A stretch of 64,000 bases of DNA from NCBI GenBank assembly GCA_017163975.1, contig JAFFSR010000218.1, positions 6,203,501 through 6,267,500 of the forward strand. Direction: 5' to 3'. The notes beneath the pieces are model-generated. The model was not told the DNA's origin, did no database searches, and saw only the letters and a list, made by a program, of their open reading frames with translations. How positions within the stretch are numbered: position 1 is the first letter of the stretch; every line of letters begins with the position of its first letter. Origin of the DNA: Anastatus disparis. Taxonomy: Eukaryota; Arthropoda; Insecta; Hymenoptera; Eupelmidae. Of the stretch, positions 12,057 to 23,918 are shown in pieces. The position numbers were made by a program, and so were the translations under genes.

Positions 12057-14580
12057 TCCGGAGGGCAGAAAGTGCTGTTTTCAGTCCTCGTTTTTAACCA
12101 TATGTGCATGCGCGAGTGTATAGTTTATACGTATACGTAAATGTATACTCATGTAAAAAGACTAATAATACATTATTTTAATCTAATATTTGTTTCAATA
12201 ACAAGTTTTTATTGAATATTGATCTGATTTAATGAAATCCAATATTCAAAATCAATAATTTAATTGATTAAATAATTATAATTTATCGAATCAGCAATGT
12301 TATTTAAGATGTATGTGATTTTTAATCATTATTTGTTGTTTTTTTTTAACAAAATCTTTCAAATATTATCTGATTTACGTGATTTTTAATGAATTATTAT
12401 TTATTGTTTTCTTCCATTGATTTATTATTAGATCTTGTTTTATAAACGCGTGCTTTTGTAAATGAATTTTATACGAATTATATTTAATAATAAAAGTGCA
12501 AAATCAATCATAATATAAGCTAACAATTCAAGCCTAAATTTAATATAACCTTTAAGTTTATAATTAAAATGCTAAATATCTAAAAATAGATCCAATCAAT
12601 CATGACACTAATTTTAATCAAAAGTGTCTACTTCTCTTACTTTTATTTCTGATGAAACACTTGAACTAAAGCAGAAATTCCTCAAAGCAACAGGATTAAA
12701 AAAAGTACGTTTTCAGAAGATTCTCGTGTTTAGTGAGAATTAGTTGATGCAACACCCGCGCGAGTTTGCGAATAATATAGCCTTAAAGCATATAGCCAGC
12801 GTATACACGCTAATACATACGTAGCCGACTAAGGGTGTCCGCGTTTCGCAAATCTTAAACATATGTACAAAAAAGAAAAGAATTTAAAAAAAAAAGAAAA
12901 ATAGAAAGACGGTTGAGTAACCATTGACGGGAGTCTGCAAGTAATTTTTTTTTTGCTGGCGCTTATATACTTGTTTCATATATGTATAACCTATTTCTAT
13001 TTATGCCTTGGTATCGTACTAATATAGAATAGACTTTCGATTATTAGATAACCTCAATTAATTTCAATAAATTCAAGTGCAGATGATTTTTTTCACGCAA
13101 GTTCACCTTGGACGATTAATGAGAACAGTAAATATGGAATTAATAAGGTTTTTTTTTTAATAATGAAAAAATAAATTTCAAGAAAAATTACTCGCTGGTT
13201 ACTACTTAGGTTATATTGGGTAATCGTTAGATTATTTTTAAACCACAAGCTCTTAAAAATAAACTTATTTTTTTAAAAGATTAGAAAATTCGTACTTTTC
13301 GTAAAAATAACGTTCAATTTACGTGGAAATAGAAATAGAACGGTTTTACGTAAAGAAAAATAGCATAGAAAATATAAATTTAATTTAACTTTAGCTTCAT
13401 TGAAATAACGTAAAAATAAACAAAATAATAACAGTAACTCAAAGCAAATAGATATATATAAATTTAGAAAAGCCATAAACTCGCTAAAACAGCACTATAA
13501 TCAAGAATGCATACAAACAAAAAACAAAGTCGACTTTCGTTCGCGATTGTATGTATACGACAAGTACGCGAAAGGTGAAGATATAAAAAAAAATTGTATA
13601 TATATATACCTGCCGGCTTTCACCTTTAGGACGCGCACTTTTAGCGCACGAGCCAACTTTTCTTCTTCTTCCTCTTATTTTTTTTTCTTTTCCTCAGCGT
13701 ATTTCGTGGTATAAACGAACACAACATGGTATTACCAAGCTATTTTTGGAATAATGGTTTGTTTTATAGTTTTAGCGGCCAATTTTGTATAGTATTTATT
13801 TAGCCGTTAAATATCACTCGATGAGCATCGAAGACACAAAGTGTAGGTCAGTTTATTTATTTTTCTCTATAGATCGGGAATAACCGAAATGTAATTCACG
13901 TAAAATCTAGGCTATTTTAAGAGATCCAATTGATACGAGAGAAAGTAAGTGTATACGTACATGCAGAAAAAGAGAGAGAGAGATCGAGTTATTTTTGGAA
14001 AAACCACGATGATTGGATTTAAATTTAGAAATATATGCCGAATCGATAAATTTCTCATATATATTTCGCGTATTTATATCTTCCGAAGAAAATATGCCGT
14101 TTTTGCGAATGGAGGGTTTAAGACCATTCATAATTCTTCGAAACGGTGGGTCATTATAGAATTAACCTATTCATTCACTGAAAAAATGATATCGAACCAA
14201 TAAGAAAAAAGGTGCTTAATTTATCCAAACAAGCAGCAAAATCGTTAAAAAAATTGATACGTTTCAATTTTCGAATGTTTTTTTCAAAAACTGAGCTAAT
14301 AAAAAGAAAATTGAGGAAAATTATGAGAAAAATCTACTAATGGATATCAGCTTCTTCCCTTGGTAAATGACGTCAAAGAAAGAAAAGGAAAATCTCGGTA
14401 AGGTTTCCATATCATCGAGATATGATGAATTGCCTCAATCTCTCCCTCTATCTCCTACACGACGATACATATCTCCAAGAGTGTGTATAAACCGGCTCTG
14501 CCATATAAGTTTCGTTTTTCTTTCTCTCTCTCTCTTTTTTTTATACTTCTTCTTCTTATCTTTCTTTTTATTTGAGTATT

Positions 14581-14686
14581 CGTATATAACGCGGTAAAGA
14601 AAATTACAGACGGCGCGGCGGCGGCTGCGAGCGGCACGCTGCTGTTGGAAAAGCCGTGACGACGAACTAGCAATTACAATTGAACG
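14581..14686 (+). promoter_or_regulatory. Candidate noncoding first exon ending at a consensus donor
   Basis: A short GC-rich stretch (about 14610-14670, containing GGCGCGGCGGCGGCTGCGAG) stands out from the AT-rich flanks, lies just after a TATA-like word (TATATAAC at about 14583), and is closed by a donor, ACG then GTAAGA, at 14687. That is the layout of a noncoding first exon. Minus-strand ORFs over it (14435-14704) are R- and K-rich and unconvincing. An (AT)n microsatellite follows at about 14715-14734. Ownership by ITP is only inference. Confidence 0.25.
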
Positions 14687-15369
14687 GTAAGAATTATTAT
14701 GCATGTGTACAGCTGTATATATATATATATATATGCAAAAGAAAGGATTAACGTTACGAGGATTGGGGAAAAAAAAAAGAAATTAACATTTTTCAGAGAT
14801 GAAAAACTACTCGTTGATGAATCGGTATAAGATCGTTATGAAACAATGTGAAAATTGTTCGGATGATGAGAAAGGAATTTTTTCGTTTCAATAAAGTTAT
14901 TAATTGTTTTAGACGTTTATAGACAATGTAACTCATTAAAAAATCTTACGAGGAAAATTACTAAATTAACTGGCAAGCATAGCTTAATACTATTCCATAA
15001 AAAAATTTTGTTTCGATTGGGTAAAACCGATGAAATCGTTCTCAAGATTTTAACGAAAAGTACATTTTTACAGATAACTTTGTTATACAAGATTCAAAAA
15101 TGTTATGACAAAATAAATTTTGTGTAATTGAAAAATTATTCCAAAATTATAATTTTAAATTTTACTCTGAAACTGAAATCCGCTCGAATAATTTGAAAAT
15201 TCTAGAAAATACTTGCAGACTCAAAAGCAAAGAGAAAAGCAAATTTAAAAAAAATACCAAAAACCAGTGCACCATTAAAAAAAAAGACTATATAACGCAC
15301 ACGTCGAAGGCAATTCCCACTCTTCTCCCATCAATAAATCCAAAAGAAAGAGTCTCAAGCTTCACATGA

Positions 15370-16320
15370 TAGTCATAAAAAAAATGGTTTTAAGTCTCTT
15401 TGTCTCTCTCTTACTTGCTTATACACACGCGCTCGCGCGAACGCGGCAAAAAGAGGGAAGAAACTTAACGAGATCGTCAAAGAGTGCCGGCAATACATAC
15501 ATATACAAGCAACAGCAGCAGCTGAGCAAAAGCCACCACTAAAGGGAAAAGGAAGAGCATATAACGAGTATCCCGCGAGAGGGAGAGAATAAGAGAATGA
15601 GTGTGAGAAAGAAAAAGATACAAGAGCAGAAGTTAAGATAGAGAGAGAGAGAGAAAGAGAGAACGGAGGGATACTTAAAAAAAATACGTATATATATATG
15701 TATAAGAAGAAACAGTCGCCGCCGCCGTGCAGCCGCGAGAGAATAAGACGCGGGGGGTCACTAGTCACTACACACATAACCTATACCATCTTAAATCCTA
15801 TACACATATACACACACATGCATTACTGTTAACGAACTCGCCTCAGTTCGCTCGCTTTGCGCTCTCTTAAGAGCTTACGAGAAAGGAGAGGGTGGGTGGG
15901 GAGATATAGTGGATGTCTTCTCTTTTATGTATACATATATCTATATTTCATATATATATATAGATATATATATATATAGAGGGTGGGGGTACAGGAGGCT
16001 TATGTGTATAGTTGTGCTTGTAAAGGAAAGAAAGAGAAAGAGAGACAGATACAGCAAGAGAAGGCGATTGGTTAGCGCCTCGGCCATATTATAAGCGCAC
16101 TGCATCGCAGGCGCTAGCTTAATGTTAGTCTGAGCCACCACGAGAGACGCATCTATACTTGCCTTTTTCAAACTGTATAAAACTCACACACACGTATATA
16201 TATACTTATACACATATATAGATATATAACACACATATATGTTCGTAACAGAATTTTGAATATAAACGTGAGTTCGCGCGCTTTTACCCCCACCACCCAT
16301 TGGTGCATACACCGTCAGTC
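15370..16320. other. Purine-rich, microsatellite-rich block
   Basis: This segment holds long GA and GAAA runs (15580-15670), GC-richer patches (15430-15540, 15715-15765, 15840-15900) and (AT)n tracts around 15949-15980. The plus- and minus-strand ORFs here are repeat translations (SLSLSLS, YIYIYI), so I call no gene. Its composition resembles promoter-proximal DNA and it lies just before the Inr-like candidate near 16725. Confidence 0.4.
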
Positions 16321-16724
16321 GGTATAACGTTATATATTTATTTTATAGTATTTTCTAAAAAAGTAAATAAGTTCGAGTCTTTTAAATTTGAAAAAAAAGC
16401 GAGAGGATAGGAAAAAAATTTTTCCCCCAAGTTAACTGTTAAATGACAAATACATAAACAAAAGTTGAACGCGAGTGTTATTTGTGACCTATAACTTGAT
16501 TTACGCAGACTTAAGTTCTTCGTATTACTGCGACTATTATTATTTAATTGTGGGAAGATACAGCCGGAAGTCATATAGTGAACCGTAAAAAGAAGATTAA
16601 TAGGAATAAAAAAAATAAAGAGTGGAAAGAAACGACCGTCAAGGTCGTGTACTATTAGTTTAAAAAAGAGAGAGAAAAAAAAACGTGAAAACTCATTAAG
16701 AAGCGAGAATTATAGACTCGCAGT

Positions 16725-16768
16725 TCAGTTTTGACGAAGAAAGGATAAACTTAACGAGAGGAGAAAAA
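16725..16768 (+). promoter_or_regulatory. Candidate transcription start (TCAGT initiator) with short leader and donor
   Basis: A TCAGTT word matching the arthropod initiator lies at 16725-16730. Forty nucleotides later an AAA-GTAAGT donor begins at 16769. This could be a very short noncoding first exon. No TATA box is seen about 30 nt upstream. The sites are short and could occur by chance in the region; listed as a hypothesis for the missing 5' exon of ITP. Confidence 0.15.
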
Positions 16769-16808
16769 GTAAGTGTTCTATCATCCACTGTGCACCTGTC
16801 ATCAGCTG

Positions 16809-16866
16809 ATATATATATATATATAATATGTGTATATATATGTATATATATATATATATATATATA
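16809..16866. repeat. (AT)n/(TATG)n microsatellite
   Basis: Two blocks of alternating AT separated by a TGTATATATATG interruption. Open frames crossing it translate as IYIYIY and are artefacts. It lies ~40 bp after the candidate donor at 16769. Confidence 0.9.
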
Positions 16867-19800
16867 CATACATAGATACAGGTATTGCTTTGTTTATCTG
16901 TACTCATAAAGGACCCTCCGTCTTTTTTATGTTTTTGGATTATCTTTAGTTCAAGAGAAATGTTTGACTTGGATGTTAGCGACGGTTCGTTTCTCGAGAA
17001 CGGCATATTTTTTTCAAATTTACACTTGTAACGGATTTGTTTAGAATGTTTTTTTCTATTACCTTAGAAAGTTTACTTTCAATATTGTTTTTTGAAAAAA
17101 GTTGTTTTTGTTAAACGAAGTTTAGCTTAAATTTTTTTTGATGAATTAATTTGGATGTTATTGTTTAATTAAAAATTTGTGATGTACTAATCTAATTTGT
17201 GATTCAAAAAAATTGAATTGTCTTTCTCTTTTTTATTTCTTTATTATAAATAATTATTGGAGTTTGATTTTTTTATTTAAAATAATTTTCTGATTTTATG
17301 TGCAGTATATCTAAAATGATTTAAAATTAAATTCTAGAAAATGTAGTTTATAAATAATAATAAATTTAAAGAAAAATATTAAACTTTAAATTAACCTATA
17401 AATTCGTTTAAAGAATAATAGACACAGTTTATTTACTTTTCTCGCCTTACATTGCTCTTATTTTATCTCGAAGATCAAACAGCTCTTCGATATTTTTTCT
17501 CCAGAACACTAAATAACGCTAAAATCACAACCTTAAGTAAAGTTAAATGTACGAAAAAAAAAAATTCTAATTATAAATCTCTCAATGACACTACAATCTA
17601 AACAAACTTAACCTGATTTTCCGGAAATTGCTTACATATTCATACACTTGATCCCGCACGTTTGCGTGTTTATTATTAAATTTCAGCGAAAAAATTGTCG
17701 CGCCACCACAAGAGATAAACAAATACAAAAGACGAATGTCAAAAACTAGTCAAGCAGAAGAGAAAAAAAAAATAAAATTTTCTAACAAGCGGCATATGCT
17801 TTCACGTTGTCGTATATAAGTGCGTTAATTCCATTAACACATTATAACCTTTTCGTACTATGCTTCTGAAATATGTGCTAAAGTTGCATATAACCTAAAG
17901 ATATAACACGCGGAAGTTTAGCATTTAAAATGTTATTGAACTTTCTAAAAATAAAATATTTCAATTCTTTTAAACTAAAATGCGTACTTTTAAATTATTT
18001 GATAAATAAGAATCGTTTTGTTCCACTAACCTTTCAATGAGTTTGCTTGCTATTCGAATAGAGCCACAATAGTGCAACGCTTGAATTTATATAGGGTTAA
18101 CATAAAGTTATTCTTCGAAAAGGAATTGTATTATATTAAGGCGTACGACAACTATAATTGAAGCGTAAATACGCGCGTGTCTTCGATTTATTATACAAAG
18201 TGACGAAGATTAATAGTTTGAAAAATGTTGACTTTTTTTAGGTCAACCTAAAAATTAATTTTACAATTTAATGTCATATTTATATAATTTTCGTTTATTT
18301 TATCAATTAATATTATTATCAGTATCGATACGTGCATGTAAATTAAAGAATTAAAATTAAAAATAGTATCAGATTAAAACGGTCAATATTTAATCGATAA
18401 ATATGATCGGTAATGGCGATCAATTTTGGACACAGGAAAAATAAATATTCAGCGACTCTTTCTCGCAAATAACACTTACGTAATAAACATCCGATTTTAT
18501 GTTCCTTTCTGTTATTTAAGGAACACACTTTTTTTTTCGTTATGCAACATTATTTTCATAAATTACACACTAAATACTTGTTAGGTTAAAAATGTTTAAA
18601 ATTTTGTCTAAAAATAAAATCATTCCTGGCTAATTTTAACAATTAGCGTAATACGCACTTGGACGATTTGAGATTGAAGTTTCTTTAAAAAAAGTTTCCA
18701 TTCACAAAAGTATATCTTTTACGCCGAGAGTAACATTGTTTGATAATGATAAAAATAGTTGACTTTAAAGAAAAAATTCACACGGTGTGTAACGTATGAT
18801 TCATTCAACTTAAACTACCGTTCATCTTCATCTATAGTATTAATTAATTATTTATTTGGCGTATCTAAAATACGTAATATTTAATACCATAACCATAAAA
18901 AATATTATAAAAAAAAATAAATAAAAAAATAATAAATTATATCATAATTATTTTTACTTCAAATTTTATAAATAAAATGGTACTCATTCATTAATATTCA
19001 TTTTGTTAAACGGAACACGTAATTATGTATTTGGAAAGAAAAAAAAAAAGTTTTAAAAAAAAGTGGTATCGTCAACTGTATTAGAATTCGTGAACTTTAG
19101 AAAAAAGTCACGTGCCGTCCTAGTCACCATTGGACGTATGATTTCATTTCAGATCTAAATTTGGCTTAAAATATATCTTTGACGATGAATCAAATTCGGT
19201 CATTAATTTTTTTTTTTCTTCGACTTGTATTTTATTTTCGTAAATAGAATTTTTAAATATCGTTTAATACGCTTAGTCAGAAAATAAATTATAAGAACAA
19301 AAAGTAATAATTTTTGAGCAAATTAATCCAACGATCATAAAAAATATAACTTCAAAAATTATTTCATGATAATCAATAAATTAAAGTAATTTTCAGTGAA
19401 AATCAATCATAAATATAGAACTTATTTTTAGCACGTAAAAAGTAAAGAAAATCAAGCATTCATTGAAAAAGCAAAAAAATAAAAACTAGACTTAGGGTAT
19501 GTGCGCAAGTAAAGATGGCACATATAAAGTTCTTATCTATTTATTCCTTCCCCCGATGCCACGGGCAATAGATACCATAGCTATTTTTAGCAAAAAAGAG
19601 AAAAAAAAATAACTCCATATACGTAAGATCCCAAGGGGCTGTGTAATTGCGTATAATGCGAATCGAGAAAAGCTGTATCGCGTTATAATTGAGCGGCCCG
19701 AGTTGCGCGAAGATTTAAGGGATCGATTTTTTTTTTTTTTTTTTCTATAAATCTCGCAAGGATTCGTAAAAGTAAGAGGAGACGCCGAATGACGCGAGTC

Positions 19801-22800
19801 GGAGGATCCTTTTACAGGAAGGGAAAAATTTTCACCCGAGACGATTGCCTCTTTTTTTAGCAGCCGAGTGTGTATATTAAGACTTTTTTTTCATTCGGGA
19901 TTTATTTCAGTTCATCAATTATTTTTCCTTTTTTATCAAATGTTTAATATATTAAAAATATGAACGACTGTAAATTACAAATAAAATCTAGAAAATTCGT
20001 TTTAAGAACATAAACTGTAGAATCATGTCCAAAAGATTACATCTTCGAATAAAACCGTCGATGCATTAATTACGATTTATCGGCCAAAGTAATCTTCCGC
20101 ATAAATTAAGTAATTTTGGTACGAATCGAAGGAAACTTGTGATTGACACATAAAAATAGAATTGATGACGCAACGAGCATTAATTAGGTTTCTATTAATA
20201 AATCTTAAAATTTCACATCTGCCCGTAAAATATTCCATTCAGACTTACCGAAAATTCATTCATACACGGGACCTTGCGAAATTCAAAGCATTTAAATTTT
20301 GTATTTTCTACGAATGAGTAATTATTTATTGGGAAAAGTTTGAAATTTTACCAGGAAGCTGTTTGAATCGAATAGATAATGTTTGATTTAAATTGAATTA
20401 AATATTACATCAGTTTGAGATTAGGCTTCAAAACATTTTCAATTCATAATATAAATATTCATCTAATATTGTACCAATATTTACACATTAAATTTTAAAT
20501 TTGCATTAAATACGAAATGAAAAAATAGTGTTTAGCCGAAACGGAACAAAAATATAATATTTCGATTTTCAAAAACAAATGCTTCTGCAGACATCTCAAA
20601 ATTCGCAAAAAAAGTATAATTCGTACGATAAAAGCGAGTCGAACAGCCGCTCGGCTCTCGAGCAGTCAAAGAGAAAAAGAGAGAGAGAGAGAGAAAGAAC
20701 AATAAATCGAGCGAAAGGAAAGTAAGGCGAAAGGCATATACAGAACTTACAAAAGCATGCATACATATACGCGAGGGTAGGGCCGTCTATCTTTAGAATT
20801 CATTGAAGAAGAGGATCTCTTTGGCCATGGCTCTGGGTGATGTACTCCGTTTACTTTATGCGTATGTATGCTGCATCGATTATTGCAACAATATTGCAAT
20901 TACGCTACTTTGGAAGTGCGTAAATGCAATTTTTGTTTATGGGAAATATTTAGTTTATTTTCATTTTTTAATTAAAAATTATACAATTATTAATAGGAAA
21001 TTTTTGAATTTTAATCCTATTGTATTCCGAAATTCGTCATAATTTTGTTATTTAAAGGTAATAAAATTCAACGCTATTAAGATCAATGGGTTTCAATCGA
21101 TTATATTGTCGATCAATATTTGATAAGCATTGACAAAGTATAAACAATCGATATAATTAGTTCTAAAAGGGGAACACCTTTCATCAAAAGCTTTTGAAAT
21201 TTAAATGCTCAAAGGAAATTTAAATAACAAAAAAAAAGGAAAGACGTATCGAAATCTCTTGTACTTTTAACTCGTAATATCTATTTGCATCGATAAAATA
21301 GAAACGATTAAATTCCGTATTATTTTTTTATTGTATTCACCCGAATAAAAGAGTCAATCAAAAAATTAAAAATACGCAATTGTCGATAATCAAAATTCCA
21401 GAAATTTCTAATCACAATTAAAGATCGTGCGATTCTTTTTGTTATGCATAAAAAATAGGGTTAAATAACACAGATAAGACGGTGTACGTAGGCGGTAGTT
21501 TAAAAAAAAAGTAAAGGTAGGAGGGTAAATAAAATGACAATAGAGAGGGGGGGGGGAAGCTTTAAGGTATTAGAGTATGCGTACAAGTGTTGTAGGGGAG
21601 GAGCTATGTATTTGTTGCTTTTGTTTGCCTCTTTTGCCACCTGTAGCATGTGCCCAGCCCCCTTGTGAATCTTCTTGCGTATATACATGCTCGCGCTAAT
21701 GAAATTGTATAAAGTCGGATTAATTTTGGAGATTTTAATCATTAGTGATTTTAATTTAGCGTGGAGTGTTTAATTCTATGGGTGCGGAAATTTTTGTGAG
21801 TAGTTTTTGAAAAATTATACTTTTTTTACATATGATTACTATGTATTTATTCGCTTCCTCCGTTACTTAATTTTTAAAAACTTCAAGCCGAATAATCGAC
21901 AACTTATTGTAATATTTTGTAACGTTTCTGTTCATCGTGTAATTAAATTGTATAAAGGAATAGAACCCATTTTTGTTATAAGACACTGAACATGAAAAAT
22001 TTTACGTGAATTTTCAATACACAAAATTATGGCAATTTTTTCACGTTCTATAAACTGGCCAATAACTTGCATCGATTTGTCCATCTTTCAAATGAATTAA
22101 TTTTATAAATTTTTAATGAACTCCATTCTTCAGGACAAAAATATAAAAAAAGGACACTATTTAATTGATAATAAAAATTAATATAAATATTAAAAATATT
22201 CCTAGCTACAAATACCACATAAGCTATAATTAGCAATCCATAGACTTGTCTTGGCCCAAAATGTTGGCAAAATAAATTAACGTTCGAACAAATTTGGGTT
22301 AGTCAGATCGATCGATTTCTCATTACATTCAACTGAACTTTATTTTATTCAAATTAAAATTACGTATTAATTAACATCCATAATGTTTGCAAACAAATTA
22401 AAGCCAGCTTAAGGACACTCGTAAAAACGTAAAAAATATTCGCATTCTTTTTTTTTTTTTACATTTCCGTATGATGCAAATGCCAAAGCGCCACTTATCG
22501 AAGTTAAAATCAAGTTTATATTTTCCGTCATTTTTCTCAAAGCTTATGTCTATTGCTTTGTCAAGGCGATATCACGTGACAATCGCTAGCTCTTTATTTT
22601 TTCACTTTATGAGAAAATTCGAGGTTATGCGTTTATACATCGGCAATTATCATCGACTTGATAAAAATATTGAATTTTCTTCTTCTTCTTTTTTGTCGTC
22701 GGCATGATGGTACATTTTCTATTACGGAGAGCGAAAAAAAAAATTCTAGCAAAAAACCGTCGTTATGCAATTTTTAACAAACTTATAAAAAATATATATA

Positions 22801-23748
22801 CGACATTGCGCAATAACGCGCATCGATAAAAATACGAGAAATTCTTAGGACGCTAGTTGATTTAAAGATTCACTTAAGCTTCTTATGTATTAATTATAGT
22901 GCTGATTTGAAATTAAAATTTTTTTGCTGCTCTTATTAAATTTATATCATTTTGATCGAAATAGCTTTATTCTAAAAAAATCATTTTCTTCTCAAGTTCA
23001 TTTTATTGTTTCAATTGAAATAATAGATTTTAACTTAAAATAAAGAATATCAATCAAATATTGAATTAATATTAGTACAAACCATTACCAAAGTTTTGGA
23101 TTTAATATTAACGTTCGACAGAATGCCAAGTAGCGAGTATAAATTATTTAACTGACAGGATAAATTAAAATCTAAAATAATCATTCCTCGATGAACGAAA
23201 ATTTCGCATAAATGAATAAAAATTATATCGATCCAATTATCATAGACGTAATATTGTTTAAAAAAAGTTAGCAAACAAGAATTTCCGTACCTCGACTCGA
23301 GTCTTTAACTTTTCTGCATCTTCCACTGCAACTCATATTGACAAAGCTATACGCTGAAAAGAATCGTGTAATAACCAATGTACCAAGCGGCTTTTTCCGT
23401 ACCTCAGCTTGTACGTAGAGCAAGCAAGCCGATATTGCGTAACCAAACTACTATATAAAACTCGGTAAGAAAAATCATCGTCGGTTTCTGTGTCGTTAAG
23501 AGAAAAATGGCGCGCGAAACGAGCAAGTAAACGGAGAATTAAAAAAAGAAGAAAAAAGAACGTTCTTGTGTCTACGCATATGTGTACGGAGAGAGGAAAC
23601 ACGTGTCGCGAAATACGATAGACCGCAAAATGCTTTGCAACGAGCGAAGAAATAATAATATATGCATCGAATTTATCAAAGTGAGAAGTAAAAGTAATAG
23701 ATTTTAATCCATTGCCTTGCGAATCTTCGTAAATGATATAATTTTAAC

Positions 23749-23918
23749 CCTGGTAGAAAATTGACCATATTTTGGGCAGAATTTCTGGTGAACAAAAGTT
23801 AAAATGACACTTATCTAGAAAGTCTATAAATTCTTTGAACAAAATTTTTAGATAAGTTTTATTTTAACCTACCGTTGACCAGAAATTCTGCCCAAAATAT
23901 GCTCAATTTTCTACCAAG
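23749..23918. mobile_element. MITE-like foldback element, copy 2
   Basis: Terminal inverted repeats of ~45 bp are almost perfect. Left: CTGGTAGAAAATTGACCAT, then ATTTTGGGCAGAATTTCTGGT. Right, on the opposite strand: TTGGTAGAAAATTGAGCAT, then the same second word. The inner arms also pair (an AAAATGACACTTATCTAGA-type word against AAAATAAAACTTATCTAAA), so almost the whole 170 bp can fold back. The ends match copy 1 at 7811-7966. It is noncoding. Better arm-to-arm identity than copy 1 suggests a younger insertion. Confidence 0.75.

Larger units (their letters stand above)
4132..14500. other. Long noncoding AT-rich stretch
   Basis: About 10 kb without a supportable coding region. It holds A/T homopolymers and GA repeats (for example about 10579-10598). 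The foldback elements at 7811-7966 and 11867-12056 are annotated separately. The longest open frame, 11780-12109 on the minus strand, is explained by the GC-rich palindromic element it overlaps. Probably intron or intergenic DNA. Confidence 0.6.

Noticed and set aside
11780..12109. 109-codon minus-strand ORF with normal-looking composition
   Set aside because: It runs straight through the two GC-rich hairpins; the protein-like composition comes from the palindromic element's GC content.
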